From NCBI RefSeq assembly GCF_004762045.1, contig NZ_SJOM01000007.1, forward strand, positions 5,135,798 to 5,199,797: a DNA stretch of 64,000 nt, written 5' to 3'. Positions 51,687 to 60,283 of this stretch are shown here, piece by piece (position 1 is the stretch's first letter; each line of letters starts with the position of its first letter). A model generated the notes under the pieces. The model had not been told where the DNA came from and ran no database searches. It saw only the letters and a program-made list of their open reading frames with translations. Made by a program: the position numbers and the translations under genes. This DNA comes from Mycobacterium sp. DL99 (lineage in GTDB: Bacteria > Actinomycetota > Actinomycetes > Mycobacteriales > Mycobacteriaceae).

Positions 51687-52970
51687 TTACTTGGCCTCGA
51701 ACCGCGGGAATGCGAGATCGCCCGCGTAGCGCGCGGCGTCGCCGAGCGCCTCCTCGATGCGCAGCAACTGGTTGTACTTGGCCACCCGCTCGCTGCGGGC
51801 CGGGGCACCGGTCTTGATCTGACCGCTGCCGACCGCTACCGCGAGATCGGCGATGGTGGTGTCTTCGGTCTCACCGGACCGGTGGCTCATCATGGTGCGG
51901 TAGCCACTGTTGTGCGCCAGCGCAACGGCATCCAGAGTCTCGGTGAGCGTGCCGATCTGGTTGACCTTCACCAGCAGCGCGTTGGCGGCGCCACGCTCGA
52001 TGCCGTCCTCCAGCCGCTCCGGGTTGGTGACGAACAGATCGTCGCCCACCAGCTGGATCCGGTCTCCGATCGCCGAGGTCAGCGCGACCCAGCCGTCCCA
52101 GTCGTCCTCGGACAGCGGATCCTCGATCGACACCAGCGGGTAGGCGTCGATCAGGCCGGCGTAGAACTCGGCCATCTGCTCGGCCGTGCGGGTCTCCTTC
52201 TCGAAGGCGTAACCCGAACCCTCCGTGTAGAACTCGGTGGCGGCGACGTCCAGCGCCAGGGCCACGTCACTGCCGAGCTTGAACCCGGTGGCCTCGATGG
52301 CCGTCGCGATCAGGTCCAGGGCGGCCTTGGTGCCCGCGACGTCGGGGGCGAAGCCGCCCTCATCGCCGAGACCGGTCGACAGCCCCTGCTTCTTGAGCAC
52401 GGACTTGAGCGAGTGGTAGACCTCGGTACCCCAGCGCAGCGACTCTTTGAAGGAGGGTGCGCCGATCGGGGCGACCATGAACTCCTGGACGTCCACCCCG
52501 GTGTCGGCGTGGGCGCCACCGTTGAGGATGTTCATCATCGGCACCGGAAGGATGTGTGCGTTCGGGCCACCGAGGTAGCGGAACAGCGGCAGCGCGGCGC
52601 TGTCGGCAGCGGCCTTGGCCACCGCCAGCGAGACGCCGAGGATCGCGTTGGCGCCCAGTCGGGACTTGTCCGGAGTGCCGTCGAGATCCAGCAGCGCCTG
52701 GTCGACGAGACGCTGATCGTCGGCGGCCAGGCCGATGATCGCCGGGGCGATCTCGTCGAGAACGGCCTCCACGGCCTTCTCGACGCCCTTGCCGCCGTAG
52801 CGGGAACCGCCGTCGCGCAGCTCCACCGCTTCGTGCTCGCCGGTCGATGCGCCCGACGGCACCGCCGCCCGGGCGAACGTGCCGTCAGTCAGGGCCACCT
52901 CGACCTCGACCGTCGGGTTGCCACGGGAGTCGAGGATCTCGCGGGCTCCAACCTGCTCGATGATGGGCAC
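51687..52970 (-). CDS. eno: Enolase
   Basis: 427 aa. 2-phosphoglycerate dehydratase of glycolysis. Recognised by ILDSRGNPTVEVEV at the N-terminus, NILNGGAHAD, SIEDPLSEDDW (metal ligands), QLVGDDLFVTNPERL and MMSHRSGETEDTTIADLAVA. The catalytic Lys lies in LLVKVNQIGTL. It follows lpqU on the same strand with an 84-bp gap. Confidence 0.98.
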   Translation of the reverse strand: MPIIEQVGAREILDSRGNPTVEVEVALTDGTFARAAVPSGASTGEHEAVELRDGGSRYGGKGVEKAVEAVLDEIAPAIIGLAADDQRLVDQALLDLDGTPDKSRLGANAILGVSLAVAKAAADSAALPLFRYLGGPNAHILPVPMMNILNGGAHADTGVDVQEFMVAPIGAPSFKESLRWGTEVYHSLKSVLKKQGLSTGLGDEGGFAPDVAGTKAALDLIATAIEATGFKLGSDVALALDVAATEFYTEGSGYAFEKETRTAEQMAEFYAGLIDAYPLVSIEDPLSEDDWDGWVALTSAIGDRIQLVGDDLFVTNPERLEDGIERGAANALLVKVNQIGTLTETLDAVALAHNSGYRTMMSHRSGETEDTTIADLAVAVGSGQIKTGAPARSERVAKYNQLLRIEEALGDAARYAGDLAFPRFEAK

Positions 52971-53054
52971 TGGCTTCTCCTTATTGAGTCCTGCGTGTAG
53001 GGATGAGACTAGATCGTGGTCCGCCCGACGGCGTGTCTGGGCTTGTCACACGTG

Positions 53055-53786
53055 TCACAAGCCGTGGCCGCTCGCGTACGCCGTCGCCCAGTCCCGGACC
53101 ATCCGGGCGTACTGCTCGGAGTTGTTGTAGGCCTTCAGCGCCTTCATCCAGCCTCTCGGGGTGGACAGGTCCTTGCCGTACCAGCACAGCAGGCCGGCCG
53201 CCGAGAGCGCCGCGTCGTCGAAGTTGTCCGGGCTGACCACCCCGTCATTGTTGGCGTCGACCCCGAAATGCCCCCACGTCTCCGGGATGAACTGCATCGG
53301 CCCCATGGCACGGTCCATCAGCGGATCCCCGTCGAGCTTGCCCTGGTCGGTGTCGGGAATGCGCAGGTTGCCGGCGGTCCCGTCCAATTGCACGCCACGG
53401 ATCGGCGGGGTCACGTCCCCGTTGCGCGCGATCATCGCGCCGCGGTAGGTGCCGTGGTGGCTCTCGACCATGCCGATGCCGGCCAGCGTGGTCCAGGCCA
53501 GCTGGCAGTTCGGGTTCTCCACCTGGGCCACGCGCGCGGCGTAGGAGTAGGCCTCAAGGGCGTTGACGGGCATGCCCAGCGCGGGTGCCCGCTGTGCGGC
53601 CCACTCGTGCAGCTGATCGGCGGGCCTGCCCTTGGCGTAGGTGTCGATCGCGGGCACCGGGTCCCCAGCCGGTGGCGGCACGCCCTCGGGAATTGGGGTC
53701 CCCAGATGCCACGAACAGCTGGATGCCAACAGCAGCGCTGTCGCAGCAATTACGGCGACAGCCCGCAGCCAACGCACTGGCGACAC
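53055..53786 (-). CDS. lpqU: LpqU-like lytic transglycosylase lipoprotein
   Basis: 243 aa with a lipobox LLASSC. The transglycosylase domain has the catalytic Glu in GIGMVESHHG and the downstream GPMQFIPETWGHFG and AYNNSEQYARMV motifs, MltB-like (SLT family 2). Cuts glycan strands in peptidoglycan from the membrane face. The same position as M. tuberculosis Rv1022 next to eno. Confidence 0.9.
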   Translation of the reverse strand: MSPVRWLRAVAVIAATALLLASSCSWHLGTPIPEGVPPPAGDPVPAIDTYAKGRPADQLHEWAAQRAPALGMPVNALEAYSYAARVAQVENPNCQLAWTTLAGIGMVESHHGTYRGAMIARNGDVTPPIRGVQLDGTAGNLRIPDTDQGKLDGDPLMDRAMGPMQFIPETWGHFGVDANNDGVVSPDNFDDAALSAAGLLCWYGKDLSTPRGWMKALKAYNNSEQYARMVRDWATAYASGHGL

Positions 53787-53912
53787 CGGACTCCCTCAAC
53801 CCCGCTCTATCTGATTCGCCATCGTCGCATGCGCGGCCATGAACGCGACGAGCGACGGGTCCATGCCGGGAGAACGGCAGGTGAAGTCGGCCGGACCCAC
53901 AGACCCCCCTGC

Positions 53913-53943
53913 TAAGGTGAGCCACGCCTTGCTATGGCAAGGC
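53913..53943 (+). promoter_or_regulatory. Candidate iron box (IdeR/DtxR-like) before efeU
   Basis: TAAGGTGAGCCACGCCTTG at 53913–53931 agrees with the 19-bp IdeR consensus at about 13 positions. It overlaps a second symmetric element, GCCTTGC-TATG-GCAAGGC (53926–53943). Both lie 50–80 bp before the efeU ATG in the gap divergent from lpqU. Fe-dependent repression is inferred. Confidence 0.4.
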
Positions 53944-53994
53944 AAGGCTACGTTGCTTACGGTGTTTTCACCCCGGTCGAACGAGGACGCTTTG

Positions 53995-54933
53995 ATGACT
54001 GCCATCTCGGACGGTCCGACCAGCACGCTGGCCGCCTCCAACGTCACGTCGCAGGTGTTCGGCAGTGGCCTGATCGGTTTGCGGGAAGGCCTCGAAGCCG
54101 CCATCGTCGTGTCGATCCTGGTCGCGTTTCTGGTCAAATCCGAACGCCGGGACGCCCTCAAATGGGTGTGGCTGGGTGTCGGCGCCGCAATCGCCGTGAC
54201 CGTCACCGTCTTCCTGGCGATCCAGTTCGGCGAGAACACCATCAGCGGTCTGGGCGCCGAAGCCATCGCAGGTATCGCCTCGCTGATCGCCGTCGTCATC
54301 GTCACCACCATGGTGCTGTGGATGAAACGGGCGTCTGCGTCGATGTCCGGCGAACTGCGCGGCGAGATGTCGCAGGCACTGCAGACCGGTGGTCTGGCGG
54401 TGGCGCTGCTGGCCTTCCTGGCGGTGGGCCGCGAAGGTGTGGAAACCGCGCTGTTCATGGTCGGCTACGCCGAGGCCGAGACGCTGTGGCCGCTGACCGG
54501 CCTCATCATCGGCGTGCTCATCGCCGCCGCGATCGCCTACGGCATGTACGCCGGCGCAGTCCGGATCAACCTCGCCAAGTTCTTCAAATACACCGGGATC
54601 TTCCTCATCGTGGTGGCGGCCGGAATCCTCGCCTACGGCATCAAGGCGCTGCAGACCGTCGGCTGGATCCCCGGGCTGGGCGCCAAGGCCTTCGACATGA
54701 GCGGTGCGTTCGACTGGTCGGCCTGGTACGGCGAGATCATCCAGGGCGTCTTCAACATCGACCCCACGCCGACCGTTCTGCAGTTCGGCGCATGGCTGGC
54801 CTACATCGTCGTGGTGCTGGCGCTGTTCCTGAAGCCGTTGCGCTCCGCCGGGGCGGCATCCAGTGCCTCGACTTCCTCCGAGCCGACCGTCGAGCCGGAG
54901 ACCTCCACCGCATCCGAAAGGTCAACCAAGTGA
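53995..54933 (+). CDS. efeU: EfeU/FTR1-type iron permease
   Basis: 312 aa from the ATG at 53995, whose N-terminus runs into the first helix; an upstream in-frame ATG at 53839 would place non-coding-like sequence and the iron box inside the gene. Both REGLE-type iron motifs are present: GLREGLEAAIVV and VGREGVETALF. Seven membrane helices and a Ser/Thr/Glu-rich C-terminal tail. Imports iron delivered by EfeO/EfeB. The stop overlaps the efeO GTG. Confidence 0.9.
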   Translation: MTAISDGPTSTLAASNVTSQVFGSGLIGLREGLEAAIVVSILVAFLVKSERRDALKWVWLGVGAAIAVTVTVFLAIQFGENTISGLGAEAIAGIASLIAVVIVTTMVLWMKRASASMSGELRGEMSQALQTGGLAVALLAFLAVGREGVETALFMVGYAEAETLWPLTGLIIGVLIAAAIAYGMYAGAVRINLAKFFKYTGIFLIVVAAGILAYGIKALQTVGWIPGLGAKAFDMSGAFDWSAWYGEIIQGVFNIDPTPTVLQFGAWLAYIVVVLALFLKPLRSAGAASSASTSSEPTVEPETSTASERSTK

Positions 54934-56102
54934 AGATGACCCCCGCCGTCAAGACCGGTATCGCGGCCACCGCCGCGGTGCTGGCCGGCCTCTCGCTGAG
55001 CGCCTGCCAGGCCAAAGAGGCCGACGGCGGCAGTGCGAACGGTGACGGCGCCAAGGGCGCCCAGATCACCGTCGATGCCTCCGACACCGAGTGCAAGCTC
55101 TCCGGGACCACCGCGACGACGGGCGCCAGCACGTTCGTCGTCACCAACAACGGCGACAAGGTCACCGAGTTCTACGTCTACGGCGAGGGCGAGCGGGTCA
55201 TGGGCGAGGTGGAGAACATCTCCCCCGGGCTCAAGCGTCAGCTGATCGTTCAGCTCACCCAGCCGGGCACGTACCAGACGTCATGCCGCCCCGGCATGGT
55301 CGGTGAAGGCATCCGCGGCAATTTCGAGGTGACCGGCGAAGCCGTGCAGATCGACACCGAGGGCAAGTTCAAGGAAGCCGCCGACAACTACAAGCGGTAC
55401 GTAAACAGCCAGGTCGACGCCCTGGTGCCGGCGGTCGAGGAGTTCGCCGCCGCCGTCAAGGCCAAGGACGTCGCCAAAGCCAAGGCGCTCTACCCGACCT
55501 CGCGCGTCTACTGGGAGCGCATCGAGCCGGTCGCCGAGTCCTTCCCCAACGACCTCGACCCGCGAGTCGACCTGCGCGAGGCCGACCTCGAGCCCGGGCA
55601 GAAGTGGACCGGCTTCCACGCACTGGAAAAGCAACTGTGGGTGACCGGGCTGCAGCCGGACGCCAACGCACTCGGCGACCAGCTGGTCGCCGACGTGAAG
55701 GAACTCCAGGCCGGCGTCAAGGCTCCGGACTGGACCATCGACTCCACCCAGATCGCCGGGGGCGCCCAGGGCCTGCTCGACGAGATCTCCAAGAGCAAGA
55801 TCAGCGGTGAAGAAGACATCTTCAGCCACACCGACCTGTGGGACTTCAACGCCAACGTCGAAGGTTCACAGACCGCGGTGGCCTCGGTGCGGCCGATCCT
55901 CGACGAGCGCAACGCCGACCTCGGCAAGCGCGTCGATCAGCGGTTCGCCGATGTCGAGAAGCTGCTGGACAAGTATCGCCAGGGCGACGGATTCATCACT
56001 TACGACAAGGTGACCGAACCGCAACGCCAGGAACTGTCACGCGCCATCGATGCGCTGAGCAACGAGGTGAGCCAGGTGCAGGGTGTCATCGCAAAGCAGT
56101 GA
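54930..56102 (+). CDS. efeO: EfeO lipoprotein (cupredoxin + peptidase-M75-like domain)
   Basis: 390 aa, GTG start (GTGA overlap with efeU). A lipobox LSLSAC anchors it outside the membrane. The N-terminal cupredoxin (about 45–130, TECKLSGTTATTGAS to TYQTSCRPGMVGEG) is followed by the M75/imelysin-like helical domain (about 140–385) with the metal motif HALEKQLW (HxxE) after PVAESFPNDLDPRVD. A ferrous iron-binding component of the EfeUOB system. Confidence 0.9.
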   Translation: MKMTPAVKTGIAATAAVLAGLSLSACQAKEADGGSANGDGAKGAQITVDASDTECKLSGTTATTGASTFVVTNNGDKVTEFYVYGEGERVMGEVENISPGLKRQLIVQLTQPGTYQTSCRPGMVGEGIRGNFEVTGEAVQIDTEGKFKEAADNYKRYVNSQVDALVPAVEEFAAAVKAKDVAKAKALYPTSRVYWERIEPVAESFPNDLDPRVDLREADLEPGQKWTGFHALEKQLWVTGLQPDANALGDQLVADVKELQAGVKAPDWTIDSTQIAGGAQGLLDEISKSKISGEEDIFSHTDLWDFNANVEGSQTAVASVRPILDERNADLGKRVDQRFADVEKLLDKYRQGDGFITYDKVTEPQRQELSRAIDALSNEVSQVQGVIAKQ

Positions 56103-57402
56103 TTCGCCCGAAGCCACCCCGGATGCCGAGCAGTCCACCGGATTCTCCCGGCGGAAGTTGTTCGGCGCTGCCGGGGTCACCGCCGCGGTAGTCGGTGCGG
56201 CCAGCGCGGGTGCGCTGGCCGGCCGCGCTTCCGCGGCCAGCGCCCCGCACGGTGCCCTGCAGGGGCCGGTCCCGTTTCGCGGTGACCGGCAGGCGGGCAT
56301 CATCACCGAGGCGCAGGACCGGATGCACTTCTGCTCGTTCGACGTCACCACCGACAACCGTGAGGACGTCATCGCCCTGCTCAAGCAGTGGACCAAGATG
56401 GCCGAGCGGATGACGCGCGGTGAGGAGACCGAAGCCGGCGGCGCCGTGGACGGCAATCCGTATGCGCCGCCGTCGGATACCGGAGAGGCACTGGGTCTGC
56501 CTGCCTCACAACTGACGCTGACGATCGGGTTCGGGCCGTCGTTCTTCCGCAAGGACGGCAAGGACCGCTTCGGCATCGCCGACAAGCAGCCGGCCGAGCT
56601 CAAGGATCTGCCGAAGTTCCCCAACGAGACCATGGACGCGGCCCGCTGCGGGGGCGACATCTGCGTGCAGGCCTGCGCCAACGATCCGCAGGTCGCGGTG
56701 CATGCGATCCGTAACCTGGCCCGCGTCGGGTTCGGCACGGTCGCGGTGCGGTACTCACAGCTGGGATTCGGCCGCACGTCCTCGACCACCCGGGACCAGA
56801 CCACCCCGCGAAACCTGTTCGGGTTCAAGGACGGAACGAACAACCTCAAGTCCGATCAGACGGACCTGCTGGACAAGAACGTCTGGGTGGCCGAGGGTGA
56901 CGGACCGGCCTGGTTCACCGGCGGCAGCTACCTGATCACCCGGCGGATCCGGATGCTCATCGAGAGCTGGGACCGCACCACGCTTCTGGAGCAGGAGCGG
57001 GTGATCGGACGACAAAAGGGCAGTGGTGCGCCCAACGGACTGCAGCAGGAATTCGACGAGCTCAATTTCGAGATCACCGACGGCAAGGGCAATCCGAAGA
57101 TCGACGTGGACGCACATGTGCGACTGGCCTCGGCCGAGCACCTGGGCGGCATCGAGATCCTGCGCCGCGGTTACAACTTCACCGACGGCTCCGACGGATT
57201 CGGTCACCTCGATGCGGGCCTGTTCTTCATCGCGTTCGTGCGCAGCCCTGAGAAGCAGTTCATCCCGATGCAGCGGGAACTGGCCCGCAAGGATGCGCTC
57301 AACGAATACATCACCCACACCGGGACGGCCGTCTTCGCGTGCCCGCCGGGGCTACGTGACGACGACACCAACGGCTACTGGGGTTCGACTCTGTTCGAGT
57401 GA
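56083..57402 (+). CDS. efeB: EfeB, Tat-exported DyP-type heme peroxidase
   Basis: 439 aa, GTG start overlapping efeO by 20 bp. Tat signal FSRRKLFGAAGVTAAVVG. DyP motifs: FGFKDGTNN (GXXDG with the catalytic Asp), proximal-His region HVRLASAEH, and RRGYNFTDG with GLFFIAFVRSP. Expected to oxidise Fe2+ or otherwise feed EfeU. The last efe gene; the DsbA-like gene follows after 12 bp. Confidence 0.92.
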   Translation: MSSQSSDSPEATPDAEQSTGFSRRKLFGAAGVTAAVVGAASAGALAGRASAASAPHGALQGPVPFRGDRQAGIITEAQDRMHFCSFDVTTDNREDVIALLKQWTKMAERMTRGEETEAGGAVDGNPYAPPSDTGEALGLPASQLTLTIGFGPSFFRKDGKDRFGIADKQPAELKDLPKFPNETMDAARCGGDICVQACANDPQVAVHAIRNLARVGFGTVAVRYSQLGFGRTSSTTRDQTTPRNLFGFKDGTNNLKSDQTDLLDKNVWVAEGDGPAWFTGGSYLITRRIRMLIESWDRTTLLEQERVIGRQKGSGAPNGLQQEFDELNFEITDGKGNPKIDVDAHVRLASAEHLGGIEILRRGYNFTDGSDGFGHLDAGLFFIAFVRSPEKQFIPMQRELARKDALNEYITHTGTAVFACPPGLRDDDTNGYWGSTLFE

Positions 57403-57414
57403 GGCACTGACCAG

Positions 57415-58068
57415 ATGACGCGTAATACTCGAATACTGCTCACCGCATTGGCAATCGCGGTGCTGGCCATCGGTGTTTTCGTGTACCAGTCCGTTCGTCA
57501 TCGCGCCGGGCCGCCACCGGTTGCATCCGTCGAAACCGGCCAGGTGGTGCGCGAGAACAGTCATCGGCTGAACTCCGTTCCCGACAGTGACGTGACCTTC
57601 GTGGAGTTCCTCGACTTCGAGTGCGAAGGTTGTCGCGCGGTGTATCCCTCCATCGAGCAACTGCGGTCCGAGTACGGCGACCGGGTGAACTTCGTCATCC
57701 GGTACTTCCCGCTCGGCGCGCACTACAACGCCGAACGAGCGGCACGCGCCGTCGAGGCTGCCGCCCAACAGGACAAGCTCGAGGCGATGTACAAGAAGAT
57801 GTACGACGCCCAGGACCAGTGGGGCGAAAAGCAGGATCCGGCGGACGACGTATTCCGTGGCTTCGCAGGAGAACTCGGCCTTGACATGGCGGCATTCGAC
57901 AAGGCTTACAGCGACCCCGCCACCGCCGCCCGAGTCCAACTCGATGTGGCCGACGGCCGCGCCCTGGGCGTGCAGGGAACGCCGACATTCTTTCTCAACG
58001 GCGAGCGCATCCAGCCACACAGCTATGAAGACCTGGCCACGGCCTTCGATAAGGCGCTGGCCGAGTAG
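57415..58068 (+). CDS. DsbA/thioredoxin-fold membrane-anchored oxidoreductase
   Basis: 217 aa with one N-terminal signal anchor (ILLTALAIAVLAIGVFVYQ). Active site FECEGCRAVYP (CEGC), the cis-Pro loop is QGTPTFFLNG. DsbA-like domain with an inserted helical part, as in mycobacterial Rv2969c-type proteins. 12 bp after efeB, so probably cotranscribed, perhaps keeping EfeO/EfeB cysteines oxidised. Confidence 0.82.
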   Translation: MTRNTRILLTALAIAVLAIGVFVYQSVRHRAGPPPVASVETGQVVRENSHRLNSVPDSDVTFVEFLDFECEGCRAVYPSIEQLRSEYGDRVNFVIRYFPLGAHYNAERAARAVEAAAQQDKLEAMYKKMYDAQDQWGEKQDPADDVFRGFAGELGLDMAAFDKAYSDPATAARVQLDVADGRALGVQGTPTFFLNGERIQPHSYEDLATAFDKALAE

Positions 58069-58086
58069 AGCGGCCGCGCGGCGCAG

Positions 58087-58896
58087 TCATCCACCGAGCA
58101 GGATCTGACTGAGCCGGGTGGTGGTGGCGACTCCGTCGTCGTAGCCGCCCTGCCCGTTGAGCCCGTTCATGATTGCCAGCGTGTAGCGCTGGTTGGGCCC
58201 GGCGAAGCCGACCGAGTTGACGACCCAGCCACCCTGTTCCTGCGACCACCCGTTCTTGTTGCCGGGGCTCATCGAAGGCCCGGCGCCCCACACGCCCCAC
58301 TGCTGTTCCCCGCCGACCCGCTGCATCTCGGCGACCACGGCGGAGGCGTCGGCCGGATTCAGTTGGGTCAGCGTGTAGTTCATCAACCGGTCGAGATCGT
58401 TGGTGGTGGATTTCTGAAAACCCCAGTACGGGAACATGTCACCGAAACCCGGTTGCGGCCGCGTGTCCGTCATGCCGTAGCGGGGGAAGCCGGCGTTGAA
58501 CGCCTGGTGGTCGGCTCCGCCATAGCGGGTCCACAGTGAATCGGCCGCGTCGTTGTCGGAGTTCCGCAGCATCTTCACCATGAGTTGCCGGTCGTTGCCC
58601 GACAGCCGCACTGCTCCGGCGCGTTCCCGGGTCAGCAGGTCGACCACCATCGCCAGCTTGATGGTGGAGGCGGTCCAGATCATCGTGTTCGCGTTGGCAT
58701 TGGCGTACCGCATGCCGCCGGCGCGGTCGCGCAGCACGTAGCCGACAGTGCCGGGCCGAGACGCCAGATAGGCATCCGCTGCCGCGATGCGCGAGCGCAG
58801 GTCACAGCCTGTGGTTGCACATTCCGCGACGGCCTGCGGTGCAACCATTCCCAGACTGAGAACCAGGACGACGGCAGCGATCCGCAGTACCCGCAT
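58087..58896 (-). CDS. Secreted serine hydrolase, class A beta-lactamase-like
   Basis: 269 aa from the ATG at 58896 with a signal peptide (LRIAAVVLVLSLGMVAP ending near AVAEC). SxxK motif is WTASTIKLAMV and the SDN motif is LRNSDNDAADSLW, the same pair seen in the gene at 13351. GGWVVNSVGF may occupy the third-motif position. Probable wall-active or peptide hydrolase; a role in beta-lactam resistance is not shown. It converges on the DsbA-like gene. Confidence 0.78.
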   Translation of the reverse strand: MRVLRIAAVVLVLSLGMVAPQAVAECATTGCDLRSRIAAADAYLASRPGTVGYVLRDRAGGMRYANANANTMIWTASTIKLAMVVDLLTRERAGAVRLSGNDRQLMVKMLRNSDNDAADSLWTRYGGADHQAFNAGFPRYGMTDTRPQPGFGDMFPYWGFQKSTTNDLDRLMNYTLTQLNPADASAVVAEMQRVGGEQQWGVWGAGPSMSPGNKNGWSQEQGGWVVNSVGFAGPNQRYTLAIMNGLNGQGGYDDGVATTTRLSQILLGG

Positions 58897-59098
58897 CGCC
58901 TCACCGTAGAGCGCCCCGGCCCGATCCAGCGTCCGCACAGCGGGGCCATCCCGAGCCGAAACCGTGCCGTTGTCAGTTCGTGACGGGGTAGGGCTGAGAC
59001 CTGGCCCGCGCTCGTAACGTGGTGGCGGAAAAACCGGCTCGAATTCGCCCTGGCGTTACGCGCGCGGCAGACTCGACTTGGCAGCGACGCGTCCGCCG

Positions 59099-60283
59099 TC
59101 AGTCGCGGGGGTGATCGTCCTCGTCGGGTTCAGACTCCGACTCGCCCTGGTCAGCCGCTTCATCCTCGGCCGGGCCCTCCGCGTCGGCGTCGGACGCGGA
59201 CTCAGCTTCTGCCTCTGCGTCTTCGTCGTTCGCGGCTTCCACCGCGGGCTCGGGCTCGGGCTCGGCGTCAAGCTCGTCATCCGCCTCGAACTCGTCGTCC
59301 GCATCGGGCTCAGGCTCGGGCTCGACAACCGCACCCGGCCAGTACGCCCGCCACTCGTCCTCGGTGATCGAACCCAGCGGTGTCACGTCGAGTTCCTCGG
59401 GAACGTCCTCGCCCCGCCGGCCGGCGGCCACGTCGGACTCCACCACTCGGACGGTGTCCATGAACTCCAAAATCGCACTGCGCAAGTCATTCTCGGCATC
59501 AGCATCCGCCGAAACGACCACTGAGGTCAGCGCGGCAGGTACCAGATCTGCGGGCAGCCCGGCCTGGGCCACCCGGGCCAGCACCTTCTGCGCCAGCGCC
59601 AGAGCCGGCTGCCCGGTGGGCACGTCATCCATCGACGACCCGCGGGCCTTCACCTTCTGCTCCTGAGCCTTGCGCTCCTCCCACTGAGCCAGCTGCTCGT
59701 CCAGTGAAATCGACTCTCCGGCAAGCACTGCCGGTACGCGGTTGCCGAGCTTGCGCACGAGCGAATCGGCGACGTCATCGATGTTGAACGGATGAACGGG
59801 TGCATCCTCGGCGATGCGGGCGTGGAACAGCACCTGCAGCAGTACATCGCCGAGTTCTTCGCGCAGTTCGTCGGCATTGCCGCCGCGCACCGCGTCGAAC
59901 AGCTCGTAGGTCTCCTCCAGCAGATAGCGACGCAAGGAATCGTGGGTCTGCTCGCTCTCCCACGGCCCGTCGGTGCGCAGCTGGTCCATCATCGCCACGG
60001 CGTCCACGAGCCGCTCCCCCGCCTGCGCCTGCGGAGCCGCGATCAACCGGTCGCCGGCCGCCAAACGGGCCTTGACCGCCGGATGCTCAGGATCCGAGGA
60101 CAGCAGCACCGGGGCCGGGTTGTCTTCGTCATCGCCGTAGATGGGCCGGGCCGCGGGCAGCGTCCACGGCACCTTGATCGGCATTTCCTCGGTGTACTGC
60201 ACGTCGCCGGTCAGGAATTCGATCGCTTCGACCGGGACCAGCGAGGGGCGGCGGGGATCAACCAGAACAACAGTCATGGTCAT
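59099..60283 (-). CDS. mazG: MazG nucleoside triphosphate pyrophosphohydrolase with acidic C-terminal tail
   Basis: 394 aa. The MazG core has the metal-binding EExxE…ExxD pattern (YLLEETYELFDAV and REELGDVLLQVLFHA). Removes oxidised or non-canonical NTPs; mycobacterial MazG has been reported to act on 5-OH-dCTP. Residues about 321–394 are a low-complexity tail of Glu, Asp, Ala and Pro that makes it longer than M. tuberculosis MazG. Its ATG overlaps the mfd stop by 4 bp, coupling it to transcription-coupled repair. Confidence 0.9.
   Translation of the reverse strand: MTMTVVLVDPRRPSLVPVEAIEFLTGDVQYTEEMPIKVPWTLPAARPIYGDDEDNPAPVLLSSDPEHPAVKARLAAGDRLIAAPQAQAGERLVDAVAMMDQLRTDGPWESEQTHDSLRRYLLEETYELFDAVRGGNADELREELGDVLLQVLFHARIAEDAPVHPFNIDDVADSLVRKLGNRVPAVLAGESISLDEQLAQWEERKAQEQKVKARGSSMDDVPTGQPALALAQKVLARVAQAGLPADLVPAALTSVVVSADADAENDLRSAILEFMDTVRVVESDVAAGRRGEDVPEELDVTPLGSITEDEWRAYWPGAVVEPEPEPDADDEFEADDELDAEPEPEPAVEAANDEDAEAEAESASDADAEGPAEDEAADQGESESEPDEDDHPRD

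Noticed and set aside
58087..58896. Calling the secreted serine hydrolase a true beta-lactamase
   Set aside because: SxxK and SDN are present but the KTG and omega-loop ExxxN are not evident.
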